Positions 42,298 through 51,630 are shown, numbered from the stretch's first letter. The stretch is 64,000 nucleotides of DNA from Streptomyces sp. NBC_00448 (GCF_036014115.1 NZ_CP107913.1:372001-436000); one strand, 5' to 3'. Program-made: numbers and translations. The notes: a model not told the origin generated them from the sequence alone.

Positions 42298-42977
42298 GTA
42301 CGGACCGCCGCCCACGCGGCCAGGCGCTCGCCGACCCACGCGGCGATCGGGGCCACGCCGCCGGGCTTCTTCACGGAGGTGAACACCACCGGCAGCTCCC
42401 TTCGTTGCGCCGCCGCGTCGGCCGCCATCCGTTCCAGGTCCGCGCCGACGTACGGGGCGAGGTCCGTCTTGTTCACCACCAGCAGGTCGGCCGTGGTCAA
42501 CCCCGGACCGCCCTTCCTGGGGATGTCGTCCCCGCCCGCCACGTCGATCACGAACACCTGGGCGTCCACCAGGCCGCGCGAGAAGGTCGCCGTCAGGTTG
42601 TCGCCGCCCGACTCCACCAGCACCAGATCCAGTGGGCCGACCGCCTCCTCCAACTCCTCGACCGCCTCCAGGTTCGCCGAGATGTCGTCCCTGATCGCGG
42701 TGTGGGGACACGCCCCCGTCTCCACCGCCACGATGCGCTCCGCGGGCAGCACCGCCTCCCGCACCAGGAACTCCGCGTCCTCCCGCGTGTAGATGTCGTT
42801 CGTCACCACCCCGATCGCCACGGAGTCGCGCAGCGCCCGGCACAACGCCGCCACGGTCGCGGTCTTCCCCGAGCCCACCGGCCCCCCGAACCCCACCCGC
42901 AGCGCCCGCTCCCCCGCTCCCGCCTCCACCGACGCCGTGTACCGCTCCGGAAACACCTCAGGATGATCCACGTGCAT
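42294..42977 (-). CDS. ureG: Urease accessory GTPase UreG
   Basis: 227 aa from the ATG at 42977 with GGAGAGG upstream. SIMIBI-class GTPase that drives nickel insertion. P-loop [17 protein letters not shown] near residue 31; metal-binding CPH motif in [14 protein letters not shown] near residue 88; [12 protein letters not shown] switch and NKTDLAPY base-specificity motif follow. Same operon, but a 189-base gap separates it from ureF. Confidence 0.97.
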   Translation of the reverse strand: MHVDHPEVFPERYTASVEAGAGERALRVGFGGPVGSGKTATVAALCRALRDSVAIGVVTNDIYTREDAEFLVREAVLPAERIVAVETGACPHTAIRDDISANLEAVEELEEAVGPLDLVLVESGGDNLTATFSRGLVDAQVFVIDVAGGDDIPRKGGPGLTTADLLVVNKTDLAPYVGADLERMAADAAAQRRELPVVFTSVKKPGGVAPIAAWVGERLAAWAAVRT

Positions 42978-43166
42978 GCCGACCTCTCCTCCACTCGTCA
43001 CCGGCCCGCCCCAAGAGGAACGAGCACCACCGCACACCCATCCGCCCCCGCGGTGCGGCGACGCAGGAGCGCGGGGAACCGCGCGACCAGCCACCCACCG
43101 GCGGAAGATCCGGGCACCCGCAGCACCGGGCAGCCCGGGCGGACCCGGCACCCCCCACCGTCGCTC

Positions 43167-43919
43167 TCATGACGCGAAGAGCCGCACGGGCCACGTGACA
43201 TGCGCCTCCGCACCAAGGTCGAGGAGGGGCGAGGAAGCAGCGGGAAGGGCGCCGAGCCCCTCCCGCAAGGCTCGCCGGGCGGCCTCCTCCGCGGCGCCCG
43301 CCACCGCGTCCACCTCACTCCCGAGCCGCCCCAGAACGCGTACCGCGTGAAACGGATCGAGCCCGAGCAACCGCACCGCGGCGAACGCGGGCGTGCTGAC
43401 GCAATCGTAGGCGGCGGCCTGCGCGGCATCGGCCGGCCGCAGCCCCGCCGCCGCGGCGGCGAGCCCGAGCACGACCGGCTGATGCGCGCCGCGCGGGCGC
43501 GCCGCGGCGAGTTCGTCCAGCGCGGGCGCGGGCCACACGGCCCGTACGGCCCGCAGGAGTTGGCGGCCCAGCCGCCGGGAGACCGCCCGCAGCGCCGCGG
43601 AGGGCGTCCGCGCGTCGGCCGCCTCGTCCAGGCCGAGCGGATCGGCCCCGGCGGTCGCCGCCGCGGCCAGTGCGGCGGCGACCAGTCCTGTGGTGTGCAA
43701 CCGGCCCCTGCAGAAGTCCGCGAGCGTACCCGCGTCCCGTACCCTCCCCTCGGCCACGGCTGCCTCGACACCGCCCGAGTGGGCGTGGCCGCCGGCCGGG
43801 AAACGGCCGTCGGCGAGCAGCAGCAGCGCGGCGCGCGTGCCGGGACCGTCAGCGCCGACAGGACCGTCAGAACGGTCAGGACCGTCAGAGCCGCCGGTTG
43901 CGGATTCCGTCGCCATCAT
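43167..43919 (-). CDS. ureF: Urease accessory protein UreF
   Basis: 250 aa from tandem ATGs at 43919/43916, four bases after the ureC stop, with GAGG overlapping the gap. All-helical GTPase-regulating scaffold of urease maturation. Characteristic N-terminal segment LLLLADGRFPAGGHAHSGGVEAAVAEG, then RGRLHTTGLVAAALAAA and QAAAYDCVSTPAFAAVRLLGLDP. The first 28 residues are an Asp/Gly/Pro low-complexity extension. Confidence 0.93.
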   Translation of the reverse strand: MMATESATGGSDGPDRSDGPVGADGPGTRAALLLLADGRFPAGGHAHSGGVEAAVAEGRVRDAGTLADFCRGRLHTTGLVAAALAAAATAGADPLGLDEAADARTPSAALRAVSRRLGRQLLRAVRAVWPAPALDELAAARPRGAHQPVVLGLAAAAAGLRPADAAQAAAYDCVSTPAFAAVRLLGLDPFHAVRVLGRLGSEVDAVAGAAEEAARRALREGLGALPAASSPLLDLGAEAHVTWPVRLFAS

Positions 43920-43922
43920 GCC

Positions 43923-45662
43923 TCAGAAGAGGAAGTACCGCTGGGCCATGGGAAGTTCGACGGCGGGCGCGGGCTCCACCGTCTCCCCGTCGATCCGCAC
44001 CGTGAACGTGTCGGCGTCGACCTCGACCCGGGGCAGCGCGTCGTTCTCCCGCAGGTCGGCCTTGGTGACGGCGCGGGTGCCGCGGGTCGCGGTGAAGGAC
44101 TTGGCCAGGCCGAGGCGTTCGGGCAGCGCGTCGTCGATGGCCGCCTGGGTAACGAAGTTGACGGAGTTCGCGGCGGGCGCGGCGCCAACGCCGCCGAACA
44201 TCGGCCGGGGCAGCACGGGTTGCGGGGTGGGGATCGACGCGTTGGCGTCTCCCATCTGCGCGTAGGCGATCTGGCCGCCCTTGATGACCAGTTGCGGCTT
44301 GACCCCGAAGAACGCGGGCTGCCACAGCACCAGATCGGCGAGCTTGCCCGCTTCCACCGAGCCGATCTCCGCGTCGAGGCCCTGGGCGATGGCGGGGTTG
44401 ATCGTGTACTTGGCGACGTAGCGGCGCGCGCGGTGGTTGTCGGCGGGGCCGTCGCCGGGCAGTGCGCCGCGGCGGCGCTTCATGACGTGCGCGGTCTGCC
44501 AGGTGCGGGTCGCGATCTCGCCGATCCGGCCCATCGCCTGGGAGTCGGAGCTGATGATGCTGATGGCACCGAGGTCGTGCAGCACGTCCTCGGCGGCGAT
44601 CGTGGAGGGGCGGATGCGGGACTCGGCGAACGCGAGGTCCTCCGGGACGGCCGGGTTGAGGTGGTGGCAGACCATCAGCATGTCGAGGTGCTCCTCGACG
44701 GTGTTGACGGTGTGCGGGCGGGTCGGGTTGGTGGAGGACGGCAGCACGTACGGCTGCGAGACGACGGTGATGATGTCGGGTGCGTGCCCGCCGCCCGCGC
44801 CCTCCGTGTGGTAGGCGTGCACGCCGCGTCCGGCGATCGCGGCGAGGGTGTCCTCGACGAACCCCGCTTCGTTCAACGTGTCGGTGTGGATGGCGAGTTG
44901 GGCGCCGCTGTGCTCGCACACGCGCAGGCACGCGTCGATCGCGGCCGGCGTCGCGCCCCAGTCCTCGTGGATCTTGAAGCCGACCGCGCCGTCCCGCAAC
45001 TGCTGGTGCATGGCGGGCTGGTTGACGGTGTTGCCCTTGCCGAGCAGCCCGATGTTGACCGGGTACGCCTCCAGCGCGGCGAACATCCGGGCCAGGTGCC
45101 AGCCGCCGGGGGTGATGGTGGTCGCCTTGGTGCCCTCGGCCGGGCCGGTGCCGCCCCCGACGAGGGTGGTGACGCCGGAGGCGAGTGCCTGGTCGATCAG
45201 GGTCGGCGAGATGAAGTGGACGTGCGCGTCGATGGTTCCGGCGGTCAGGATGGCGCCGTTGCCCGCGATGATCTCGGTGTCGGGGCCGATGACCAGGTCG
45301 GGGTGGACCCCGTCCATCGTCTCCGGGTTGCCCGCCTTGCCGAGCGCGGTGATCCGGCCGCCGCGGATGCCGACGTCCGCCTTGACCACGCCCCAGTGGT
45401 CCAGCACGACGGCGCCGGTGATCACGGTGTCGGGGGCGCCCTCGGCGCGGGTGGCACGGCCCTGGCCCATCGACTCGCGGATGACCTTGCCGCCGCCGAA
45501 GACCGCCTCGTCGCCCGCGGTGCCGGGGTGGTCGGAGGTGCCGGGCCCGCCCGCGAGGTCGCGTTCGACCTCGATCAGGAGGTCGGTGTCGGCGAGGCGG
45601 ATACGGTCGCCGGCGGTGGGTCCGTAGAGGTCGGCGTATACGGCCCGGGACAGTTCAGGCAC
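43923..45662 (-). CDS. ureC: Urease subunit alpha
   Basis: 579 aa. Catalytic subunit hydrolysing urea to ammonia and carbamate at a dinickel centre. Ligand motifs are present: DAHVHF (two His), [13 protein letters not shown] (the carbamylated Lys), [24 protein letters not shown], and the flap region MVCHHLNP with the proton-donor His. Full family length (about 570). Its start overlaps ureB by 8 bases, indicating coupling. Cytoplasmic; needs UreDFG and nickel, for which the NiCoT permease at the window's left end is a candidate source. Confidence 0.98.
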   Translation of the reverse strand: MPELSRAVYADLYGPTAGDRIRLADTDLLIEVERDLAGGPGTSDHPGTAGDEAVFGGGKVIRESMGQGRATRAEGAPDTVITGAVVLDHWGVVKADVGIRGGRITALGKAGNPETMDGVHPDLVIGPDTEIIAGNGAILTAGTIDAHVHFISPTLIDQALASGVTTLVGGGTGPAEGTKATTITPGGWHLARMFAALEAYPVNIGLLGKGNTVNQPAMHQQLRDGAVGFKIHEDWGATPAAIDACLRVCEHSGAQLAIHTDTLNEAGFVEDTLAAIAGRGVHAYHTEGAGGGHAPDIITVVSQPYVLPSSTNPTRPHTVNTVEEHLDMLMVCHHLNPAVPEDLAFAESRIRPSTIAAEDVLHDLGAISIISSDSQAMGRIGEIATRTWQTAHVMKRRRGALPGDGPADNHRARRYVAKYTINPAIAQGLDAEIGSVEAGKLADLVLWQPAFFGVKPQLVIKGGQIAYAQMGDANASIPTPQPVLPRPMFGGVGAAPAANSVNFVTQAAIDDALPERLGLAKSFTATRGTRAVTKADLRENDALPRVEVDADTFTVRIDGETVEPAPAVELPMAQRYFLF

Positions 45663-45987
45663 CGGCGGCTCCGCTCTGCTCGTCCAAGGGCCCGGCGGTC
45701 TCGCCGCGCAGTCCGGCCACGACGCGCTGCCCGGCGACGGGCACCAGCTCGACCTCGACCGGGATGCCCGGCTCGAACCGGACGGCGGTGCCCGCCGCGA
45801 TGTTCAGCCGCCGGCCGCGAGCGGCGGCGCGGTCGAAGCGCAGCGCCGGGTTGGCCTCGGCGAAGTGGTAGTGGGAACCGACCTGTACCGGCCGGTCGGC
45901 GGCGTTGAGCACGGTGAGCCGGGTGACCGGGCGGCCGACGTTGAGCGGCACGGCACCGGCAGCGGTCAGGATCTCTCCGGGGATCAC
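45655..45987 (-). CDS. ureB: Urease subunit beta
   Basis: 110 aa from ATG at 45987. Small structural subunit with the family motif [39 protein letters not shown] (residues about 36-75). 12 bases after ureA and overlapping ureC by 8, so the three structural genes are one transcription unit. Confidence 0.97.
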   Translation of the reverse strand: MIPGEILTAAGAVPLNVGRPVTRLTVLNAADRPVQVGSHYHFAEANPALRFDRAAARGRRLNIAAGTAVRFEPGIPVEVELVPVAGQRVVAGLRGETAGPLDEQSGAAGA

Positions 45988-45999
45988 GGGCGCCGCCCC

Positions 46000-46302
<303 letters not shown>

Positions 46303-46360
46303 AGCCGCACCTCACAGTCTCCGGGCCCGTGAGGCTAGTTCGGCGCGGTTTCGAACGCGT

Positions 46361-46372
46361 TAACAGCTGTTA
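46361..46372. promoter_or_regulatory. Perfect 12-bp palindrome TAACAGCTGTTA before ureA
   Basis: Located about 60 bp upstream of the ureA start and overlapping the stop codon of the antitoxin gene. A plausible operator of the urease operon; no regulator assigned. Confidence 0.35.
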
Positions 46373-46660
46373 CGGGCGGCGGTCGCCCGGCTGCGGGCCG
46401 CGGTGCTCGGCGGCGATGCCGAACCGGTGGCGTTCGCCCGTGGCGGACGCGCGGCCGCCCAGCGTGGAGACCGTACTGATCACCTGGTCCTCGGCCTGCT
46501 CGTCGAGTTCCCGCAGTCGTTGCAGGTCAGCGGCGGAGACCAGGCCGACCAGGGGCTTGCCGTGCCGGGTCAGCACCACCTGCTCGCCGCCGTAGACCAC
46601 GCGGTTGATCAGTTCGGCGAGCTGCGCGCGGGCTTGTGTCACCGGGACGTCATGGGTCAT
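46370..46660 (-). CDS. Type II antitoxin, Phd/YefM family, without adjacent toxin
   Basis: 96 aa from the ATG at 46660. The Phd/YefM core is plain: VPVTQARAQLAELINRVVYGGEQVVLTRHGKPLVGLVSAADLQRLRELDE. The usual toxin gene should lie just downstream, but that space is the 67-base ureA leader, so it is an orphan. The last 35 residues are longer and less ordered than usual. A TGTACA-type operator sits directly upstream. It may act as a stand-alone repressor, perhaps reading through into urease. Confidence 0.87.
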   Translation of the reverse strand: MTHDVPVTQARAQLAELINRVVYGGEQVVLTRHGKPLVGLVSAADLQRLRELDEQAEDQVISTVSTLGGRASATGERHRFGIAAEHRGPQPGDRRP

Positions 46661-46678
46661 GCTCCCCATCATAACGAG

Positions 46679-46695
46679 ATGTACGTCCTGTACAT
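46679..46695. promoter_or_regulatory. YefM-type operator ATGTAC-GTCCT-GTACAT
   Basis: Perfect 6-bp inverted repeat just upstream of the antitoxin start, containing the TGTACA core that YefM-family proteins recognise. Consistent with autoregulation. Confidence 0.65.
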
Positions 46696-46806
46696 TTTGA
46701 CCTGACGGCTTGATGCCGCGACCGACGTCCGCGCCGGCCCCCGCTCCCACCCCGGAACCGGCGGCAGAGCCGGCGGGCGCCGACGCGGCACCTACGGAGG
46801 TGTGCG

Positions 46807-47508
46807 ATGACCGACCACACGACGCCCGCGACCCCGAGCTTCATGACGCACCTGGCGTCCGCCTCTCCCCTGACTCCCACGGCCCGTTACGTGCTGCCCG
46901 AGTTCACCGAGCGCAGCAGCAACGGCGTCCGCACGATGGACCCGTACTCCAAGCTGCTCCAGGAGCGCATCGTCTTCCTGGGCACGCAGATCGACGACAC
47001 CTCGGCCAACGACGTGATGGCCCAACTCATCCATCTGGAGAGCGCCTCGCCCGACCAGGACATCAACCTCTACATCAACTCCCCCGGCGGCTCCTTCTCG
47101 TCGATGACCGCCATCTACGACACGATGCAGTTCGTCACCTGCGACGTGGCGACGGTCTGCATCGGGCAGGCCGCGTCGGCGGCCGCGGTGCTGCTGGCGG
47201 CGGGCGCACCGGGCAAGCGGATGATCACACCGGGGGCGCGCATCCTCATCCACCAGCCCTCGCTCGGCGACGTGGTGCGGGGCGACACCTCGGACCTGGA
47301 GATCCAGGCCAACGAAATGCTGCGCACCCGCGATCAGTTGGAGGCCCTGCTGGTCCGGCACACCGGCCAGCCGGCGGAGCGGATCTCCGCCGACCTCGAA
47401 CGCGACACGATCTTCGACGCGAAAGCGGCGGTCGCGTACGGGCTGGCCGACATGCTGACCACCAGCCGCAAGGCCGGCAACGGCTCGCGCGGCACCGGCC
47501 CGCGGTGA
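46807..47508 (+). CDS. clpP: ATP-dependent Clp protease proteolytic subunit (ClpP paralogue)
   Basis: 233 aa, ATG with GGAGG upstream. Serine peptidase of the Clp machine. Catalytic Ser is residue 124 in [16 protein letters not shown], His in [11 protein letters not shown], Asp in [16 protein letters not shown]. The serine loop reads AASAAAV rather than AASMGA(F/V), as in the ClpP3-type paralogues of streptomycetes; the N-terminal 25 residues are a longer leader ([18 protein letters not shown]). It is single here, not paired with a second clpP as in the usual clpP3-clpP4 arrangement. Confidence 0.92.
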   Translation: MTDHTTPATPSFMTHLASASPLTPTARYVLPEFTERSSNGVRTMDPYSKLLQERIVFLGTQIDDTSANDVMAQLIHLESASPDQDINLYINSPGGSFSSMTAIYDTMQFVTCDVATVCIGQAASAAAVLLAAGAPGKRMITPGARILIHQPSLGDVVRGDTSDLEIQANEMLRTRDQLEALLVRHTGQPAERISADLERDTIFDAKAAVAYGLADMLTTSRKAGNGSRGTGPR

Positions 47509-47514
47509 GCCGGC

Positions 47515-47850
47515 GTGGCGCCCGAACTCCCGCCGCTGCCCGCCCTCACGCGCTCCGAGGGCGAACTCATCGACTGCTATCTGGAACTGGTCGACCTGCT
47601 CGGCCGGATCAACCCCTCCCGCACCACTGACACCTACTCGGCGCTACGGGCCGCGCAGGCACTCGTCAGCCGGGCGTTGGCGATGCGGGACGCGCTCACG
47701 GTGATGCACCTGCGCGGCGAGACGGACCTGCACCACGCCACCCTCGGCCGCGCCCTGCGGGTACTGGACGGGGAGCGGCGGGCCGCGCGGGTCGCGGTGG
47801 CACCCGAGCCGGCGGCGGACCCGGGTGGCAGCGGCGGCCCGTCGGCGTAG
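47515..47850 (+). CDS. Small hypothetical protein coupled to clpP
   Basis: 111 aa from a GTG six bases after the clpP stop, so probably co-translated. Helical (LTRSEGELIDCYLELVDLLGRINPSRTTDTYSALRAAQALVSRALAMRDALTVMHLRG), with a disordered Pro/Ala/Gly tail. No family recognised. Position suggests an accessory role to the ClpP paralogue, but that is inference only. Confidence 0.6.
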   Translation: MAPELPPLPALTRSEGELIDCYLELVDLLGRINPSRTTDTYSALRAAQALVSRALAMRDALTVMHLRGETDLHHATLGRALRVLDGERRAARVAVAPEPAADPGGSGGPSA

Positions 47851-48171
47851 ACCACGGCAGCGCGCCGTCGGCGGCACGCAGTCGGGCCGCACCGTCGGCG
47901 GCGCTACGGAGGCGGCAGCACCGCGGAGGCGGCGCGGTCGCACACACCCGGCCGAACCCGCCCGTCATCACCGCGTGTCACCGTTTTCCGCGACACGACC
48001 GCCGGTCGCATCAGCCCATTGGCGTATCGGAAGTTCTCGTGGCAAACGGGTGCGCGATTGCGCGTGTCGGCTGGACTCCGGCTTCGCCGGTACCGGTCAG
48101 CGCAGTTCAGAGGGTACGGCGGGGGTACGTGAGCAGCTCGCGGGGGCGGCGGTTCACCCGGGTGGATGCAA
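47851..48171. other. Long upstream region of the NlpC/P60 gene
   Basis: About 320 bases without a supported gene, between the clpP pair and the Crp-type site. Contains Arg/Ala-type shadow frames only. Promoter elements for the riboswitch transcript should lie at its right edge or just after. Confidence 0.5.
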
Positions 48172-48187
48172 TGTGATGAAGCTCACA
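48172..48187. promoter_or_regulatory. Crp-type binding site TGTGA-TGAAGC-TCACA
   Basis: A perfect TGTGA-N6-TCACA palindrome, the consensus of cAMP receptor proteins, 320 bp before the NlpC/P60 start and about 150 bp before the riboswitch. Streptomyces Crp controls cell-wall-lytic genes such as rpfA, so direct control of this hydrolase is plausible. Confidence 0.7.
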
Positions 48188-48334
48188 TCGCGCGTTTCTG
48201 TCCCGGCGCCGCCCCGTTGTGTGCGTAACCATCCGTGGTGACGACAAGCCCCCGCCGCCGTGGCGGGGCGGTCCGTGCGGATGCCCAGTCCTGCCGACGC
48301 GCGGATGCCAGGTCGACACGAGTGCAACGGCAGG

Positions 48335-48486
48335 AGCGGAGGACCCAGCACGACGGGTCGCTCCGGCGCCCACCGGTCTCCGGCGGGCTCCGGAGCACCC
48401 TTGGGGTGAAGCCGCTTGCATGCGGCCGGGCATCTTCGCCAGCCCGAACCCGACAGGTCATCCTTCGCAGGCTGATGACGAAGGGT
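48335..48486 (+). ncRNA. ydaO-type cyclic di-AMP riboswitch
   Basis: The leader holds the conserved elements of the actinobacterial ydaO/yuaA motif: ACCCTTGGGGTGAAGCCGC (about 48397-48415), GGGCATCTTCGCCAGCCCGAACCCGACAGG in two parts (48428-48457), and a terminal hairpin CCTTCG / CGAAGG (48462-48467 and 48479-48484). In streptomycetes this riboswitch precedes resuscitation-promoting and NlpC/P60 genes and turns them off on c-di-AMP binding. The last hairpin contains the ribosome site of the next gene. Ends approximate. Confidence 0.85.
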
Positions 48487-48491
48487 TGCGC

Positions 48492-48989
48492 ATGTGCACG
48501 CCCAACCGCATCTGCTTTCGGCCGGCCACTTCCCGGCTCTCGCGGCTCGGAGCCGCCTCTCTGCTCACCGTAGCGGCCGTCGCCGTCCCGATCCTGCTGC
48601 CGGGCAACGCCCAGCGGGCCGACGCCGCCACCATGGCCGCCAGGGCGCTGAGCATCGCCGCGTCGAAGAAGGGCTCGCCCTACCAGTGGGGGGCCACCGG
48701 GCCGTACCGCTTCGACTGCTCGGGGCTGACGCTGTACTCGTTCAAGCAGGCGGGCGAGCAACTGCCGCGCACCGCCGCCGCCCAGTACAACCGCACCACG
48801 CACATCTCGGCGGGTTCCCGCCGGGCGGGCGACCTGGTCTTCTTCCACAGCGGCTCGTCCGGCGCGTCGGTCTACCACGTGGGGATCTACGCGGGCGACG
48901 GCAACATCTGGCACGCGCCGAAGACCGGCAGCACGGTCCGGCTCGAACACATCTGGACCAGCGGCGTCTGGTACGGACGGGTGAACTGA
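48492..48989 (+). CDS. Secreted NlpC/P60 cell-wall peptidase
   Basis: 165 aa from the ATG at 48492 (AAGGG seven bases upstream). Signal peptide: basic start then LGAASLLTVAAVAVPILLPG and cleavage near ADAA. NlpC/P60 domain from about residue 50: catalytic Cys in RFDCSGLTLYSF, His in VYHVGIYAGDGNIWHAP. Endopeptidase cleaving peptidoglycan stem peptides outside the cell. Short form with no LysM or SH3. Controlled by a Crp-type site and a c-di-AMP riboswitch in its leader. Confidence 0.95.
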   Translation: MCTPNRICFRPATSRLSRLGAASLLTVAAVAVPILLPGNAQRADAATMAARALSIAASKKGSPYQWGATGPYRFDCSGLTLYSFKQAGEQLPRTAAAQYNRTTHISAGSRRAGDLVFFHSGSSGASVYHVGIYAGDGNIWHAPKTGSTVRLEHIWTSGVWYGRVN

Positions 48990-49174
48990 CGCCGCCCGGC
49001 GGCCGGGCACTCGGCCGCACGCTCACCGTGCCCCCGACGGTCGACGCGGCCCGGGCCCCGGGCACCCTCCACGGTGGCGCGAGGGTCCAGCCGAGCCCAA
49101 GTCCGCGCCCAGGCACGAACCACGCGCCCGCCCGTGCCCGCCGCGCGCCTACGGCCCCACCCGCTGACGCCTCG

Positions 49175-49405
49175 TCATATCGCCGTGGCCCGGCCCCACC
49201 CGCGGGACACCCGCCAGGCCGCCGTCGCTCCGCCGGCCACTGCCACGGCGAGGAGGACCGCGATGCCGGTGAGGGTACGGCCGGTGTCGCCGACGGCAGC
49301 GTGCCGCAGACAGTCGTCCCCCCAGTAGCCCGGCGAGGCGGGGCCGGACGCGCGGACCCACCAGGGCAGGGTGCCCGGAACCGGTCTGAGCGCCTTCCCC
49401 GTCAC
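49175..49405 (-). CDS. Small membrane protein coupled to the permease
   Basis: 76 aa from the GTG at 49405, which overlaps the permease stop codon (GTGA). One transmembrane helix (LTGIAVLLAVAVAGGATAAW, about residues 46-65) and a short hydrophobic N-terminal segment; contains one Cys (DDCLRHA). Function unknown; coupling points to a role with the permease. Confidence 0.6.
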   Translation of the reverse strand: MTGKALRPVPGTLPWWVRASGPASPGYWGDDCLRHAAVGDTGRTLTGIAVLLAVAVAGGATAAWRVSRGWGRATAI

Positions 49406-50592
49406 CCGTGCCCGGCGTGATCCGCGTGATCCGCGTGATCCGCGTGCTCGGCGTCATCGGCGTCGGGGGCGCCGCCCATCATGCGGAGCATCCCGGAGCC
49501 GCCGGTCCGGAAGAAGGGCACCAGGAGGGCGGCGGCCAGGACGAGGAAGGCGATGTTGAGGAAGGAGGTGTAGTTCCATCTGACGCCCTGCATGGGGATC
49601 TTCGCGTCGGCCTGGTCGGGGATCAGGCCGAGGCCGCCGAAGAGGAGTTCGACGACGTATCCCGCGACGACCATGGCGAGGTAGAAGGTGCCGAGGACGA
49701 ACAGGGCCATGCGTGCGCCGTAGTACTTCCGGTAGATGTTCAGGATCGGCAGGATCAGCAGGTCGGCGAAGATGAACGCGACCACCCCGCCGAAGCTGAT
49801 GCCGCCCTTCCACAGCACCACCGCCAACGGCACGTTGCCGATCGAGCAGACGAACGACGCCACCGCGACGAGCGGCCCGATCAGCGGTCCCCACAGCTTG
49901 GACGCCAGCGGGTGGCCGGAGAAGAAGAAGGCCCGCCAGAAGGAGTCCGGCACCCAGGCCGCGATCGCGCCGGCGATGAGCAGCCCCACGACCAGGTCGC
50001 GCAGGATCGCCGCCCATTCCATGACGAACACGTGGGCGGTGGCGGTGACCCCCTCGCGGGACAGCAGCCGGCGGGCGAACGAGCCCTCCGCCCGTACGGA
50101 CATGTCCATCGCGGCGTGGCCCTCCATGGACCCGGCCACGCCGCGCTCGGCCTGCTCGCGTGCCTGGCGCAGCAGGCGGTCGCGCAGGAACAGCCGGAAC
50201 AGCACGGCGAGCAGGATGATCATGACGGGGCCGCCGATGAACTCGGCCAGCGTGAACTGCCAGCCCATCAGCAGCGCGAGGATCACGCCGAGTTCGACGA
50301 CGAGGTTGGTGGAGGCGATCTCGAAGGCCATCGCGGCGGTGAAGTCGGCGCCCTTGCGGAACAGCGAGCGCGCCAGCGCCACCGCCGCGTAGGAGCAGGA
50401 CGAGGAGGCGACTCCCAGGCCGGTGGCGACGGCGAGGGTGCGGGGGCGGTCGTCGCCGAGCAGCGCGACCACCGTGGACTTGCGGATGATCGCCTGGACG
50501 ACGGCGGACAGGGTGAAGCCCAGGATCAGCGCCCAGGTGATCTCCCAGGTCATGGAGCCCGTGATGGACAGCGCGTGCAGTACGGCGTGCAT
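49402..50592 (-). CDS. Permease, DUF318/ArsP-like (YraQ) family, with His-rich tail
   Basis: 396 aa, about eight to nine transmembrane segments in two repeats. Family motif ATGLGVASSSCSYAAVALARSLFRKGADFTAAMAFEIASTNL (near residues 56-97) holds a Cys in SSSCSY; VASFVCSIGNVPLA is the second repeat. Members export metal(loid) species or unknown solutes. The C-terminus is a metal-binding type tail, repeating H-A-D (HADHADHADHAGHG). A hairpin lies between it and the upstream lipoprotein gene. Copper export is suggested by the CsoR-like box further upstream. Confidence 0.85.
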   Translation of the reverse strand: MHAVLHALSITGSMTWEITWALILGFTLSAVVQAIIRKSTVVALLGDDRPRTLAVATGLGVASSSCSYAAVALARSLFRKGADFTAAMAFEIASTNLVVELGVILALLMGWQFTLAEFIGGPVMIILLAVLFRLFLRDRLLRQAREQAERGVAGSMEGHAAMDMSVRAEGSFARRLLSREGVTATAHVFVMEWAAILRDLVVGLLIAGAIAAWVPDSFWRAFFFSGHPLASKLWGPLIGPLVAVASFVCSIGNVPLAVVLWKGGISFGGVVAFIFADLLILPILNIYRKYYGARMALFVLGTFYLAMVVAGYVVELLFGGLGLIPDQADAKIPMQGVRWNYTSFLNIAFLVLAAALLVPFFRTGGSGMLRMMGGAPDADDAEHADHADHADHAGHG

Positions 50593-50666
50593 GGACGAAA
50601 CCTTCCCTGCCGGGTGCTCCTTGAAGGGCGGGCCGGAGCGAGGTCGCGGGGCGGCCCGGAGGCGTG

Positions 50667-50697
50667 GGTGGGGGCCGCCAACAGGGCGGCCCCCACC
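50667..50697 (-). terminator. Hairpin between lipoprotein and permease genes
   Basis: Perfect 13-bp stem GGTGGGGGCCGCC / GGCGGCCCCCACC, 5-base loop, just after the lipoprotein stop. It may end or attenuate the transcript so that permease expression is lower or separate. Confidence 0.8.
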
Positions 50698-50700
50698 GGT

Positions 50701-51630
50701 TCAGCCGACGCCGAGCGTCAGTGCGGCGGTGTGCAGGGTGCCGGCGGTCCGGAACTGCAGGAAGAGCCGCCAGTCGCCGGCCGAGGGAAGTTCCGCGTGG
50801 AAGGACAGTTGCGGCCCGCCGTGGTCACCGTCCACCCGCGCGGTCGGGTGCAGGTGCGCGAACGCGCCGTCGCCCTGGTGGAAGGCGGTCAGGTGGGCGT
50901 ACGAGTCCAGATACGGCTGCAGGTCGGTGACGGGCTTGCCCGCCTTCGTGATCGTGACGGTGAGCGGGTGCTCCATCCCGGCCATCAACTCGCCCGCGAC
51001 GCCGACGGTGTAGCCGTCCACGCGCACCGACGGCGCGGGCGCGGGCAGCGCCGCCATGGTGGCCGGCCCCGGCACGGCGACAGTGCGGGACAGGACGAAC
51101 GCCCTGCCCGTGCCCGGGCCGCCGCCGGGCGTGAAGGACGCGAACATCCGCCAGGCGCCGGGCTTCAGCTCGGCCAGGTCCGCGGTCCACGTCCCGGCCG
51201 CCATGACCGGATGCAGGTGCTGGAAGCCCGTCAGGTCCGAGCGGACGGCATAGAAGTGCAGGCGCTTGGTCTGATCGACCGCGAAGTCGGTGACCGGCCT
51301 GCCGTCCGGCCCGGTGACCGTGAACCGGTAGGCGCCCGGCCGGCCCGCCGGGAGCGTCCTGGTCGCGCTGGTCAGCTGGTACCCGTCCATGGCGGCGGAC
51401 AGGCCGTCGCCGCCGGCCATGTGGTCCATGCCGGGCATGGTCGGGCCGTCGTGGGCGGAACCGACGGACGAGGGCGTCGCGGCAGCCGTGGACGGCGCCG
51501 TCGATCCGGCCGGGGTCGAGGCGGCGTCGCCGGAGGAGCCGCACCCGGCGAGCGCCAGCGCGAGTACGGCGGCCGCGCCGGCCGCGAAGAGGGCGCGGTG
51601 GTGTGCGAAGGGACGGAGGAAGGAGGACAT
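50701..51630 (-). CDS. Probable copper-cluster lipoprotein
   Basis: 309 aa from the ATG at 51630. Signal peptide with a lipobox AVLALALAGC (Cys about residue 30), so anchored on the outer face of the membrane. A Ser/Thr/Ala linker and a Met/His motif (GPTMPGMDHMAGG) of the copper-binding type follow. The rest looks like two beta-sandwich domains with repeated His (QHLHPVMAAGTW; GAFAHLHPTARVDGDHGGPQ), where the H-L-H-P motif occurs twice. Not a named family I know; periplasm-side metal sensing or binding is inferred from the motifs and the CsoR-type box upstream. Confidence 0.75.
   Translation of the reverse strand: MSSFLRPFAHHRALFAAGAAAVLALALAGCGSSGDAASTPAGSTAPSTAAATPSSVGSAHDGPTMPGMDHMAGGDGLSAAMDGYQLTSATRTLPAGRPGAYRFTVTGPDGRPVTDFAVDQTKRLHFYAVRSDLTGFQHLHPVMAAGTWTADLAELKPGAWRMFASFTPGGGPGTGRAFVLSRTVAVPGPATMAALPAPAPSVRVDGYTVGVAGELMAGMEHPLTVTITKAGKPVTDLQPYLDSYAHLTAFHQGDGAFAHLHPTARVDGDHGGPQLSFHAELPSAGDWRLFLQFRTAGTLHTAALTLGVG

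Noticed and set aside
41446..42843. A 465-codon frame starting inside ureG and ending with ureD
   Set aside because: The part upstream of 42297 is a shadow of ureG; the GTGA overlap gives the ureD start.
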